Numbered from the stretch's first letter, positions 47,990-60,172 are shown. The stretch is DNA of 64,000 nucleotides from Gavia stellata (GCF_030936135.1 NC_082637.1:59466044-59530043); one strand, 5' to 3'. Numbers and translations are program-made. Notes: generated by a model from the sequence alone, not told the origin.

Positions 47990-49930
47990 TCCTACAGATT
48001 CACTCCACATAATCATCAGCATGTTCCAGTCATCCCCATGGCTTGTGGAACTAAATAGGTTTCCAACCATCCTGTCAATATTTCTACCTTGGCGAGGACC
48101 ATTGTTCCTCAGAAGCAGACTTGGGGAATGGGTTAGGGTAGTCAACTTGCCAACAAGCTTCACTAAATTTCCACATATTCTTTCAGGTGTAGGCAACAGG
48201 TAATTTCCTCTGCCAGGCTTCCTTTACTACAGGACATACTTCGCAGTCCCAAATGACCTGGCTAGTCATGGCTAGTGGAAGATCTCTTCCTCATTCTCGG
48301 CCCCAGTGACATGTGTTATCTTGGCCCCTACGGATTGCCATCTCATGGGCCCACTGGGCCATGATGGATTTTTGTTTGTGTTGCCAGTCTAGGTTCATTG
48401 TTGCAACCACGGCTGTGATGTCCCCCTTTGTACATTGGTTGAATTTAGTGTTTTGGCACTCTTCGGTGGCCCAGCTGTTGGGGATGTGTGCACTCACTTG
48501 ATGTATGAATACTCGTCTTTGCTGCAGGCAGTTTGTTGCCATACCTTGGTGGTCCGCAGGGGTTTAACTCAAACTTCCCATCCTTGTTTTTTCCCGTGGT
48601 TCTATCCATCCCTACTCAGCATTGGCCATCAACAAAGACTCAGTGCAAACATACATTGTGGGACATTTTTCCTGTTAGGTATTTCTAGGGCTAACTGCAT
48701 AGCCTTGGGTTCTGAAAACTGACTGGATTGTCCTGTTCCACTCCATACAGCCACATAATGGGTGAGGGTACTCCATACTATTGCTTTCTGTGCAGTGTGT
48801 TCTTTATTTCCTAAATGTGCTCACTGGGTCACCAGGGCAGTCCACTTGTTCCAAGTATGGGCAGTAGTATGATGGATGGGTGCCACCCCTTCTTTGAACA
48901 CCCAGTGGAGTACAGGCAATTGGAGCACTTATGTAAGCGGTTGTTCTGTTCCTGGCATTTCAGATACTGCTTGAGCACTTCCATAGGTGGAAAGGGTCTT
49001 ATTCTCTTGAGGTGTGTAACTAGCTTCTGACCCCTGGTGGCTGCAGCTCCAAAATCTCAGCGATCAGCCTTGGATTCATCGGGGCTCTTTTGCCACACAC
49101 GCCAAGAGATTACATCTCCTGAGGTGATATATAAGATATATTGCACTTAATCACCAGTTTGGATAGGGCCCAGGGCTATTTCCTGTGCCACTTCCAGCTT
49201 CACTTGTTGGAAGGCTTGCTGTTGCTTGGGTCCCCACATAAGCCAAGCTTGCTTACACCACTGCTTATAGTGGTTTCACTACTTGACTGTATCCAGGAAT
49301 GTGCATTTGTCAGAATCCTACCATTCCAAGGGAACACTTGAGCTTCCTTTTTGTTGGTAGCTTTGGGAAACATACTAGTATTTTCTACCACTTACTGGAT
49401 ATGTCACCTTCTGTCCATCCATTTTACCCCTAGTAATTTTATTTCTGTATTCAACTTCAGACTTCTTGATGGCACACCTTGCCTTCATCAGGATTTTAAT
49501 GACAACCTAACCTTTTTTTAAATGTTTAGTCTTTTATTTGTCTCCAGAGTTTGATGTCATCAGCGTACTGCTGGTGTTCAAGGGCACTGCCTATCTCTAA
49601 GGTTTTTTGAATTAGTCCACAGCAAATGGCGAGAGTATGCTTTCACCCCTGGGGTAATTGATTCCGGGTGCACTGGATTCCTTCCGAAGTGAATGCAAAC
49701 TGAAGTCTATGCCCTTCCATTATGGGAACAGAAAAGAACGTGTTGGCTATGCCAGTGCTGGCATACTATTTTACTACTTCTGCCTCCAACTCTTACTGCA
49801 GCTGGAGCATGTCTTTTAAACTAAACCCTGAAATTACTCCCCTACACTTGTCTACTTCCTTGTAATTAAAGTTTAGCCAAGTCCAACCCAGGTAAACTGC
49901 CACACTGGCCAAAAAACCAAAGCTTGTTTT
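47990..49930 (-). pseudogene. ERV pol remnant (RT to integrase), heavily broken
   Basis: On the minus strand this aligns with pol of the provirus at 57-64 kb. RT pieces occur near 49870-49560: GIANTFF, FAFTSEGIQCTRNQLPQG, and the catalytic box read as YADD. The integrase N-terminus is near 48392-48291 (LDWQHKQKSIMAQWAHEM), and a WQVDY piece with the first catalytic Asp is near 48120. The first RT catalytic Asp is lost (GIAN) and many stops interrupt the frames. It is a separate, older insertion of a related family in opposite orientation. No LTR or gag could be attached to it. Confidence 0.8.
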
Positions 49931-50399
49931 TAAACCTGCTTTGTGTCTGGGTCTGTGTGGTGTTCCATATGCCCCCCAATGCTAAACACTGTGCCTTGCT
50001 CCAAGCCCACTTTGACAGGCTGCTCCCTGCTGCCACATCAAAACAAATGGTGGTGATGAACAGGGGGAAGGTGGTGGTGGTAGAAGAGGCCTAAGCAAAC
50101 TCTCACCATCAGATTGACTGACAGCAGAAAGGCTCTGCTAAAATCCCTTCTACCCAATCCCCCACACCTGAGTTTGCAGCACCAGAACACCATCAGTGGG
50201 CTCCAATTATACCTTCCAGAGTTCCCGTGGGGAAATTAAAGAGCAATACAGGAGGGAGAGCTCAAGCTGTCAGCAGCCTGAGGTGATGCAAAGCACCAGA
50301 TTAGAAGTAGCAGCAACATTCCTCTCCTTGTAGGCCAGGTACCCAGGCCCTGGGTGTATCCCCCTTTTTCCTTGTCTTCTTCCAGCTAAACCAGCCTGA
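49931..50399. other. unannotated sequence, possible ERV flank
   Basis: Upstream (minus-strand sense) of the pol remnant; no protease or gag homology was recognised. Confidence 0.35.
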
Positions 50400-50930
50400 T
50401 TCCCACTGCTGGTCCTCATACATCATGTGCTCCAACTCCCAGACCATCCTACAGGTCCTGCTCTAGACTTCTTTCAGTTTGTTGACATCTGTCCTTGTAC
50501 CCAGAGGCACCCAAACGAGATACAGTACCCAGATGCAGCCTCACCAGTGCTCTGTAGAGGAAATTATCACTTCCTTCCACCTTCTGGCTACACTTCCACT
50601 ACACAGTCCTGACTGCAGTAGGCTTTCATGACTGCAAAGGCAGACTGCTGACTTCTGTCCAGCTCCTTGTTACTCTTCTCCCACCAGTGACCCTCCAGTC
50701 TGTCCTTTTGCAAGGGGTCAGTGCATTCCCATGCAGGACTGCCTTTGTGGAACTCCAGAAGGTTCATGCTGGCCCATTCCTTGTGCCAATCAAGCTGCAC
50801 CTGAATAGCTCCTTCTGAGTTTCCCTCTAGTTTATTAACAGCTTACAGTCATCTCCAAAATATGGACTGCCAGATGGACCCAGTCCAGAATGTCAGTTCA
50901 AGACACAGACATAGAAGAGTCATTGGATGT
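50400..50930 (-). mobile_element. old, degraded CR1-like LINE 3' fragment
   Basis: Minus-strand sequence matches the CR1 C-terminal region in diverged form, with lost frames. The plus strand shows AGGCACCCAAACGAGATACAGTACCC and GATGCAGCCTCACCAGTGC, the diverged counterparts of the [12 protein letters not shown] shadow region in the young CR1 copies. Older than the four long CR1 copies. Confidence 0.6.
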
Positions 50931-52999
50931 ACTCTTGAATAAAATCTTGGTCTACAAGCCTTGTACCCTTTGACCTTTAGCTGACAGGTCAACAGTCCCT
51001 TTCTAGTGGCAAAATGACTTGACTCAAAACAGTGGAGATGCTGATATCAGTCCCCCAAAGTTACTTCTCCAAATGGTGCGGCTGGCAGCAGGAACCTTGG
51101 GATTTTTCTGTGGCTTGATTGTGCCGTAGGCTATACTGTAGTAATTGCATAGACCCCAGAAATAGAAGTCAATGACAAATGCCACATCAGCTTTGCTTAT
51201 ACGTAGGCATTGAGGGCCCTGTGTGCCACTCGGGGCAAAACCATGACCAAGAAGGCTCTGATAGTCTGGCATAGAATGCAACATTTTGTTTTTCCTATGC
51301 TACTACTGCAGGTATCAATACTTAACTATAACCTGTATTCAGTGCAATGTCCCAGTAATACTAATCCCCAAGCCAAGCTTAGAAAGAAAATCGAGCCCTG
51401 CAAAGCTGAAATTAAGCTACTGTATTTGTGTCTTGGAACTGTCAGCAGCAAAAAACGCAATCCAGGGACCCAGAAAGACACTTGAGAAAGCACGGGCAAT
51501 GTTTGGATTGATCTTGTCACTGAACTAACTACAATGTCCAGAACGCTGAATTCAACACAGCAACTCTGAATTGTGGGTACATTGCTCTCAAAGTAAGCTC
51601 AAGGCCTGAGACGGGTGATAACATGCTGCAGAAAATGGGATTGAACATGGTCATCCCTTGCAGCTTATCAACATCCTTTTTCAGTAGGACTTCTATCTGC
51701 TTCATTTCAGACCAACAACCTTGTTCAGCTGATGCGATCTCTTTCCTTCCACTCTTCTTCCTTTCTTACTGGGGACTCCAGCAAGAAGGAATAAAAGGAA
51801 GCAATTTACCGTGTGTTATGTGTGATCATTGCAGATTATTACAAAAGAAAGAATGTACAAAAAACAGTTGACTCTCCACTGTTCATTCCTTCTCCCCTTG
51901 CTCAGACCAGAAGTGCAGACATGCCTGTTTCATTTCTATTTTGTTTCTTCTTCTATCATCCAAGGAGCTAGGGCAGCAGTGTGTTGAGTGGGCTTTATTT
52001 ATTTATTTATTTAAACAAGTGTTAAGACTTCACGTGTTCTGCTCAGGCACCACCCCAGGTACAGACTGAGGGCAGCATGAATAACTAAGAGCAGCAGACC
52101 AACGGAGTACCCCAGAGTGTAGCTTAGCAGTGCAGCAGGGTGAATACAGAATCAGAGCCTGGATGAAAGATGCCATTTGCAGCCTCCACCAACATTGCAC
52201 TTTGCACTTAAAAGAGACCTGCACTTCACATCCTGGCTCTAAAGACTGAATTTCAGAGTCAGAGAATAAACTATTATCAAGTACAAAACCCACAGTGATG
52301 ACTGGACTTCCACAAACCTTAATGATTTTTCCAGTTATGGAAGGAGCTGTGATATGTAATCTTGGCCACTAAAACTCTCCTACCCATCATACAGATGTTC
52401 ACAGCTTAAGGGCTTTCATCACACTGTGAAATACTCAACAAAATAGAAGCCTAATTAACACCTCTTACAAAGTCTGCAAAAAGTGATTCACTAGTGTTAC
52501 ACTGTAAACAGCAATCACTGGATTCCTTGAGCACTTCAAGTAATTGGACAACAATGTCATTCACATGTATTGTTTTGGCACAGCCCTTGCAAAGGTGTAC
52601 ATTGTCAAGAGAATCACTTAAGGCAGAACTGAACCATACTCCAGACTCCAAAGCAGACTATAGCCTAATGATTACTTTCACTACACAGTTAAGACACACA
52701 AACAAAAGTTGTTCTGAAAGGCCACTTCAGCTATTAGCTGTTCAAGACAATCTGAGTACACATTGACAATTAGAGGAAGAAAAGGGAGAGGTTTATATTT
52801 TTTTTAAAAATAAACTTTTAATGTGCTATATAGGCATGATCGCTACGAGATCTTCCACCTATACGCAATGCTACACACTGCAACACACCGTATTTTCACT
52901 GTACATTAAAAAGTCTGGGAAGAATATCCCTTCACTGGAAAACTATCATACAATCATTTAAATAAACAAAGACAACATTACAGTGCAAACAAAATCCTG
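50931..52999. other. unannotated sequence downstream of SHB
   Basis: A (TTTA)n tract lies at 51994-52014; on the minus strand it supplies AATAAA motifs that could serve as a more distal poly(A) site. Nothing else is recognised. Confidence 0.4.
51994..52014. repeat. (TTTA)n short tandem repeat
   Basis: About five TTTA units in a row. Confidence 0.9.
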
Positions 53000-55500
53000 G
53001 TTTTATTTATTCTGCAATTACTGAGTAGTTTCTAAAAGTCTTTTTAAAAAATAATCAAAAAAACCTTCCCACAGACAACCAACATTTTCTGAGATGATTT
53101 CCTCTTGCTGAACCAAGAATCCTGATCTGATCCTTGAAGCTGTAGTAAACTGTATACACATGTGTATGGTACATATTGACCTGATTTGTACGAAGCAAGG
53201 GATCCCAAACCAAAATCTGCAGACAGCAATAAAGTGGCACCTGCTGGCTTCAGCTTTCGATCAGACCCATGACAAGAAACATTTGGTACAATAGTCCTCT
53301 CCATGAGCTAAAGACAATGTGCTTGAGGAAGCCTGGCAAGGCCTTGGTTAATGATATTAGTTTCTACTGGTAATTGCTGTTAGAGTAGGGGCTTACTTTT
53401 CCATCACAGAAGAAGAAAAACAGGCCATAGAATAGCAAGAATGCCAGATTCTCAAAAATGCACTTCAACACGCAAAAGAAGAAATATGACATATTTCTGT
53501 CCCAAGGGGCATGACGGAGTTGCCAGAGCCCACACAGGCAAAGACTCAGACAGCAGTGAGAGAAGAATATGCTAACTTAAAGGTGCCTGAATGCTCTTGC
53601 CAATTTGATGATGTTAGGAGAATGAAGAGTTATGCAAAGACTTTAGGGAAATAAAAGGTGCATGTAGGTGAGTACATGAAAAAGGGGATATTTGGTTTCA
53701 CTTGGTGAGGAATGTTGTCTTTTGCTAGTCCATTGTGCCACCCTTCTTTCAGAAAACCAGTAAGAACCTAGCCCAATGCACCTTCAAATTATGGATGAGA
53801 TAGGGACAGCCTGACCCACTACTGCTGCTGCACAGAATGACACTAGGCTCCTCATGTATGTGTGATCCACTCCTGTTCAAGCTGTGATGGATGTCATATA
53901 AAGAACAAGGCAGGCTTAAAAGGAAGCAGAACATTCATCACCGATTACATTATATGGGACATTCTTGAGGTTCTTATCAGATTAGAAATACAATGAAGCA
54001 CTACTTTTACAAGCAGTAAGTGGTTATTCCATTACAATGTTCAGATTTGCACTTCTTTTAAGCATACATAAAAGGGAATAGTAGGTAAGAAAGCTGAATT
54101 AAATAACACACAATTTCACAGTCCTGTTGCAGTCTGTCAAATACATAAACTGCATATAACCAGTTTGTTACTACAACAGCTGATGGGTTACTGCACAACA
54201 TTCTAGACATAGGTGGAAGATGGCACAAAGTGAGGACTATCAGGTTATTGATTCCCCAGTTCCAATTTCTGCACAATTATTTTTTTTTCACTTATCCCAT
54301 TCAATGAGAACACAGAGCATATGGAAGATATCTCTCAAGTCGATGGGCACTGAATTGGCAGGACTAAGGTACAGAGCAGCTTCTGCAGTGCTTCTGGCTG
54401 ACAGTGACTGAAATACAGCAGGGGTTTTCTGCTCACGGTGAAAATGAACACTGGTACACCAGGAGGTGTGTGTCAAGGGACCATGTTTTAAGAACACTTT
54501 GGTACACCAGAAAAACAAATTCTGCTCTGCTACATATTTCAGTTCTCATTTACACAGCTGCAAAAGCTATCTTATGGAAAGGTAGTGTGACACACACTTG
54601 TTAGTCTGCTACCTCAATGGGACAGCTGTTTGATCCAGATGAATGACCAAGTGAAGATTTTTCCTACTAAAGCTTTAAAAAAGCCTTTGACCACTCTCAT
54701 GCATAAATACCAATCCACATATTAAAATGACTCATTCTCAGCTACTTAGAAAATTATGGTGTAACTGCCCCAAACAGAATTAGCTGCCTGCATCTATGAA
54801 TGAAACTTGCAAATGAAGACAGTAACCCTTAAAAGAATATTGTACCAAAAAGGATAAAAATATAGAACAAACTACTTTTTAATTATATTCCCCATTCATA
54901 AATAATTGGCCATGATTTGCTCTCACAAAATTATTTTAAGACTGTGTGCCCAGTAAGAATGCAACATTTGACTACCCCAAGAAACTGCATTAAAAAACCA
55001 AAACCCACCAAGCTAAGTGACCAGAGCTATAGGGACTTGCCTGCTAAGCAGCTCCTTCTCAGGTCCACCAAGAACACCCTAGGGTCTCTCAGAGTCAGGT
55101 TACTCTTTCACATGGAGAAGTTTCTCAGGGTAGCAAGAGAGTAAAAGTTGCTGATGTTTTACTGCTGAAAAGAACTTGCTGATTCTGTTCAAAACACGGA
55201 GGAAGAACTTTCGTTGGGAAGTACTTTCATTCACAGAGAAGTTCTGGGAAGTTCATCTGTTCTCCTTGCACTAAAATAAGATTTCTTTCTCTTATGTAGA
55301 AGCACGGTTCTAGAGGCATGATGCAGCATAAGATTACCATACACACAGTCCCACACACAACTCCGCAGGGCGCCCAAGTTCCCAAGACTAAAGGCTTCCA
55401 CTCTCCATCACAGACTCAAGCACTGAATTCCAGCAATGAATTCTGTGCAACCCAGCTTACCTCTCACCTCCCATCCACAGGAAGGGGTGAGACTAGGTTA
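53000..55500 (-). other. SHB: probable SHB 3' UTR
   Basis: This region follows the SHB stop codon on the minus strand. It contains no recognisable repeat, in contrast to 38-51 kb. A candidate poly(A) signal lies at 53011-53002 (AATAAATAAA on the minus strand), with T/G-rich sequence downstream (TTTTGTTTGCACTGTAATGT). The extent is inference; an earlier or later poly(A) site is possible. Confidence 0.45.
53002..53011 (-). terminator. SHB: candidate SHB polyadenylation signal
   Basis: Two overlapping AATAAA hexamers on the minus strand, about 2.5 kb past the stop codon, followed by a GT-rich stretch. Confidence 0.35.
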
Positions 55501-55684
55501 TTAGAGGGTCCTCACAGCCACAGGGTAGAGCAGTGACAAGTGTTCTGCTCCTTTGATAGGCAGCTTTTTTGTGGTGTAGTAGTGGATGACTTCAGGAACG
55601 CTGTTGAAGGGAGGGCTATTCTGTCCCAGGATGTATTTCTCTTCGGTTTTCATGAGTTTCATGTGCATAAAACCTTGACTGCTC
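55501..55684 (-). CDS. SHB: SHB terminal coding exon (C-terminal half of SH2 domain)
   Basis: SHB is a cytoplasmic adapter that binds phosphotyrosine sites on receptors through a C-terminal SH2 domain. On the minus strand the acceptor CTTTGCTTTCCTTGCAG precedes the exon, which opens with SSQGFMHMKLMKTEEKYILG. It continues through QNSPPFNSVPEVIHYYTTKK and GAEHLSLLYPVAVRTL to TAA at 55503-55501. These segments fit the back half of an SH2 domain: the central strand, the F.SVPEVI.YY helix and the final LLYPV strand. The match to SHB is closer than to SHF, SHE or SHD as I know those families. The arginine that contacts phosphate would be in the previous exon, which must lie beyond the right end since I find no upstream SH2 sequence. 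There are no stops or shifts. Confidence 0.9.
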
Positions 55685-57183
55685 CTGCAAGGAAAGCAAA
55701 GCGTTAGTTCATGCTTGTGCATAGGGAAGAGAGGAGCAGCACCATGACAGGCTCTCCTTCATGATGTAGGGGAATGTAGGAGAACAAAATGCAAGTAGAT
55801 GCTGGGTGACAGTCCAAGACGGTGGCCAGACTCTGACAGACAGTGACTGCTAGCTGCAAACCCCCATGGACAGTCCAACACAAAGGCAGCCTAAGCTAGT
55901 ATTTTGTTTTCACCACCTGTGCTCTCTGGATCCAGGTGCCAGGCTGTCTTACCCTAGAATTGATTCAGAGGTGTGTCAGAGGACAACCCCTTTCCTGTCC
56001 ACCCCCAATGTTTTCCTGTGAACATTTACTTTTCACTACAGCCAATCATTTCTTCTGGACCAAAAGTTATCATTGGTTTTGGCCTGTCAGAGGCCTGACG
56101 CTCTCTTCATAGACACATCGGCAGGTCATGTGCCTCACTCACAAAACTTCCTCAGATGAGCTCATTCCCAAGATTAATGGCATAAAGTCTTACACAGTGA
56201 CCCTTCAGCGATTGCTATCTTTAGCATGTCATACAGGCTATTTTAAGAGTGTAGAATTTAGCCAGGACAAAACAAGAGCCAAGGACAGCTCCCACACTTC
56301 AAGATGTTAAATGTGGCCTAGAGGGCCTTTGTACAGCTTGCTTGATGTCCCACTCCCTAACTTGCTGGCTCCAAAGCATTGTTTCTTCCAAGTGTGCCCA
56401 GGGAAAGACAATAGTGTTAAAACTGGAGTCTGTCTATGTCAGCAAGGAAACCCAATTTAAGATGACACAGAAAGCTACAGCAGGAAAACAAAACATGCCA
56501 TGTTAAAAGCAGTTTCTCTAAAATCTGCCATTTTCTAGTTAGCAGGTGCAGCATTCCCTACAGAAGTGCTTGTCGCACAGTCAAGCTCATATCTTTCAGA
56601 TATGTTCAACAGTTCTCTGATGAAGTGACCCTTTCCGGTAAGCACAAACCACTGCAAGCACTGTAACTATAGCTCTACATGCTTAAAATCTTGCTTTAAA
56701 TATCAATTTCTTAGAGGAAAAAAATCTCTTTCAAATCATAATTGCTCTCTAAATTATTTCCTTTAAACACGAGTGGCATCTTTAAATACTTTATTATGAG
56801 TACAGATGTGTTATTCCCTTCCTTCAGTTCGCTATGTATCTGCTTTGCCACAAAATGCCTTAAAAGTGTGCAGATAAATTAATGGAATCACAGGTGCATG
56901 CTAATTTCAGGAGTGTAGCAAGAACTGGAGAACAATCTGCTAAGTGCACTTTAATGCAGAAAGGGCAAGGGCACATGCCCTTTTTAAAACAGAAAGAAAA
57001 CGCCTATAATGTAAACGAACTGCTACAAGCCATGTATTCATGACAGACAGCTGTTGCTTCCCTAATAAGGACTTAAGTAGATACTTAGGTTTGGGTAGTA
57101 CATAGTCATTGAGCTTACAGTATATAATGTCTATGGCTACCAGAATTCCATAAATGAACAAGAAGTATCTCCTCGATATCATG
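55685..57183 (-). other. SHB: last SHB intron, 3' part
   Basis: The sequence upstream of the SHB terminal exon shows no further SH2-coding sequence and no recognised repeat until the provirus at 57184. It is assigned as intron by position. Confidence 0.7.
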
Positions 57184-57188
57184 ACAGG

Positions 57189-57823
57189 TGTGCTGGTTTT
57201 GGCTGAGGTGGAGTTAATTCTCTTCATAGTAGCTGGTATGGGGTTGTGTTTTGGAATTGTCCTGGAAACAGTGTTGATACACAGGGATGTTTTAGTTCCT
57301 GCTGAGCAGTGTTTACACAGAGTCAAGGCCTTTTCTGCTTCTCACACGACCCCACCAGCGAGTAGGCTGGGGGTGCACAAGAAGTTGGGAGGGGACATAG
57401 CTGGGACAGCTGACCCCAACTGACCAAAGGGATATTCCATACCATACAATGTCATGCTCAGTATATAAACTAGGGGGAAAGCTGGCTGGTGGACTGCTGC
57501 TTGGGGACAGGCTGGGCATTGGTCAGAGGGTGGTAAGCAATTGTTTTCATTTGCATCACTTGTCTTTCTGTTTGGTTGTTGTTGTTATTTTCCTTTTCAT
57601 TACGATTTTTATTATTATTATCATTATTATCATTATTATTATTATTATTATTTTATTTTATTTTATTTTATTTTATTTTATTTTAATTAAACTGTTCTTA
57701 TCTCAACCCACAAGCTTTCTCACTTTTACTTTTCTCATTCTCTCCCCCATCCCGCTGGGGTAGAGGGGGAGTGAGCGAGCGGCTGTGCAGTGCTTAGTTG
57801 CCAGCTGGGACTAAACCACGACA
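57189..57823 (+). mobile_element. 5' LTR
   Basis: Reads TGTGCTGG...CCACGACA. A TATA box TATATAAA is at 57462-57469, and ATTAAA near 57686 may be the poly(A) signal. An ATT/TTTTA simple-repeat expansion at about 57606-57685 makes it longer than the 3' LTR. Confidence 0.95.
57606..57685. repeat. (ATT)n then (TTTTA)n microsatellite inside the LTR
   Basis: Expanded ATT units pass into TTTTA units; a shorter, less regular version occupies the same place in the 3' LTR (about 63770-63815). Confidence 0.9.
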
Positions 57824-57831
57824 GTCCTTTT

Positions 57832-57849
57832 TGGCGCCCAATGTGGGGC
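57832..57849 (+). promoter_or_regulatory. primer-binding site, tRNA-Lys(1,2) type
   Basis: TGGCGCCCAATGTGGGGC, 8 bases after the LTR end, differs by one base from the perfect complement of the 3' end of tRNA-Lys(1,2) as I know it. Confidence 0.8.
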
Positions 57850-57924
57850 TTGAAGGGTTTGAGATAATAACAGATTCAACAGAGCATATTAGAAGGGATT
57901 CATCTGTTCTCAACATTAGTTTAT

Positions 57925-58620
57925 TTGATCTGCATCATGCTCTTCTTTTTGTTGTACCTGTTAAGGATTGGTGTTGGCTTTTTCAGTTTGCTGTGCTCTG
58001 TAGTGATTAGTGATGTTTTGCCTGGGAGATTCGTTTTTAAAGCACTGACCTTGAGCTTAATCTGGTATTTGGTCTCTGTACTGAAGCCATTACTGTACTT
58101 TGGGTACCATCTCATGGAGACAATTAACAATTATACTTCTTCCTCTGAGAGGGTTTTTGTGGAGGCTATACAGAACGGCACCCTTGCTACCTTCTTCTGT
58201 GATGTTGTCTCCCACATTACAGTAACTTCTCAGTATCTTGAACATCCTTGGGTAGTTAAAATACTTCTGTTGGTATTTCTTAGAAATATTGCTTCGGTTT
58301 TGTCTATGGTTAACATGCAACTTAGGACTAAGACCCAGGCTCCACAAGAGTATGCTCATGAGTGGCACAGCAGGTGGGAGAATATGGGCAGGTATCTAGA
58401 GAACTTCTCACCTCCAGTGGTCTGGAACTTCACTCCTGAACAACTACAGGATCCTGATGAAGTGGTAGAATGTTTGAAAAAAAAATGCCGTGGCTACTCC
58501 AGAGAGGCACAACTTACTGCACTGTGCTGGGCCCTGGCCAGTATCTACCAAACACTGCTTGATATCGTGCAGCACCCTCAGGGAGAAGAGAGGGAAAACA
58601 AACCCACAGACACTGGCTAA
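57925..58620 (+). pseudogene. ERV gag region, 5' open block (231 codons)
   Basis: The first large open frame after the primer site starts MICIMLFFLLYLLRIGVGFF. It has three strongly hydrophobic segments (about residues 3-29, 37-60 and 105-125), which is unusual for a retroviral matrix domain. The C-terminal third is hydrophilic and gag-like (WHSRWENMGRYLENF, PDEVVECLKKKCRG). NYT and NGT sequons lie between the second and third hydrophobic segments. The frame ends at a TAA. The gag assignment rests on position after the primer site and on the sequence that follows. Confidence 0.6.
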
Positions 58621-59353
58621 GCCAGGCACTGTATCAGCCGCCTCTGCAACTAAAAAGAAACAGTGGAAGGGGAAGTCAGCTCGTTTAGTAAGGGATGAAG
58701 AAGCTTCTCCTAAGAGGCAGCAGGAGAAAGAATCAGAAGAGGCAGCCTGTTCTGTGGCAGAGCAGTCATGAGAACAGGAGGAGGAAGAGACTGAGATAAC
58801 CAATGAGACAGAAACCACCCGATCCCTATTCCTAAGTGAGCTGCGAGATATGCAAAAGGGTTTTAGTCGTCAACCAAGTGAGCTAATTCTCAGCTGCTTG
58901 CTTCAATGCTGGGATATTGGGGCCAGTAGTCAGGAATTAGAGGGTAAGGAAGTCCGGCAGCTGGGATCCCTTGCTAAGGATAAGGCCATTGACAAAGGCA
59001 TTGGAAAAAAGGCAGGAGTCCTCAGTCTTTGGCAGTGACACCTGTCAAGTGTGAAGGACAGGTATCCCTTCAAGGAAGAATGTGCAAATTCTCGAAGGAA
59101 ATGGACCAGCATTGAGGGGGGCATCCAGTATCTGAGGGAATTAGCCGTGTTGGAGGTGATCTATAATGACCAGGCATCCAAAGACTGGGATAAAATCCAG
59201 TGCACACAGTCCATGTGGTGAAAGTTTGTACGAAATGCAGTGACGTTATACCCCCACACACTGGCAATAATGAACTGGACAGACACAGAGGCACCAACTA
59301 TAGATGAACTGGCCAGGCAACTCTGAGAATACGAAGATAATCTTGCTCCCTCC
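58621..59353 (+). pseudogene. ERV gag region, 3' broken part (capsid-like)
   Basis: Several short frames cover a Lys/Glu-rich linker (58630-58830, e.g. KKKQWKGKSARLVRDEEASP) and then capsid-like helical sequence with conserved-looking pieces (GGIQYLRELAVLEVIYND; PTIDELARQL near 59320). Stops occur at 58768-58770, 59036-59038, 59219-59221 and 59324-59326. No CCHC zinc knuckle is present before the protease. Confidence 0.6.
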
Positions 59354-60172
59354 ATGTGTGCCTGTGTCTCAGCTGTGGACAGACACAGACTGACCCAAAA
59401 CATGTTCGAGCAAGCTGAGAAGGGTAGATTTTCCTCATCCACTCCAACCAAGGCCTCAGCTGTTAAGAGTCAGCCTTTTCCTGTTCAAGGGAAAGGGTAC
59501 CGGTGGCGCACACCACGTGCAACCCTGTGGTTCTTCCTGCGTGACCAGGGGGAGGACATGAGGAAGTGCGATGGTCAACCTACCTGGAGACTAGAAGCTC
59601 GAGTGCAGGAACTGCAAGGAAAAACAACAGCCAAAAAGCATCCATCCAGGAAAATTACTGCTCCAGTGTCTGTTGGGCAGAGTAAAAGGGCTGACTGTAC
59701 TTTTGATCCTGATGGAGGGACTTCTGTTTTGCACTTACAAAAACCAAGTAATGAAGACTCAGATCAGGAACAGAGGGGCCCTGCCTTCAGTCAGGCGGAG
59801 GAAAGGGACAACCGGGTTTACTGGACTGTGTGGATTCTATGGCCTGGCATATCAGCCCCACAGGAGGGGGCTTTGTTTTTATACAAAGCTCTAGTGGACA
59901 CTGGTGCACAGTGTACTCTAATACCATCAGATTACAAGGGGGCAGAATCCATCTGTATTTCTGGAGTGATGGGGGTATCCCAAGAACTGTCTGTGTTGGA
60001 GGCTGAATTAAGCCTAACTGGGAATAAGTGGCAAAAGCACCCTATTGTGACTGGTCCAGAGGCTCCATGTATCCTTGGCATAGACTACCTCTGGAGAGGG
60101 TACTTCAGAGACCCAAAAGGGTACCGGTGGGCTTTTGGTACAGCTGCTTTGAGTACGGAGGAGATTAAATAG
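59354..60172 (+). pseudogene. ERV gag end plus aspartic protease
   Basis: This 272-codon frame begins in the gag C-terminus and reaches the protease. The active-site box LVDTGAQCTLIPSD includes the DTGA codons at 59897-59908. A flap-like glycine region (SGVMGVSQELSVLEAELSL) and the second conserved block CILGIDYL (about 60070) follow. The frame ends at TAG 60170-60172. The catalytic Asp is intact, but the frame is detached from the flanking gag and RT frames by stops. Confidence 0.85.

Noticed and set aside
56940..57326. 128-codon minus-strand frame
   Set aside because: It starts inside the provirus 5' LTR and reads out into the intron; an LTR shadow.
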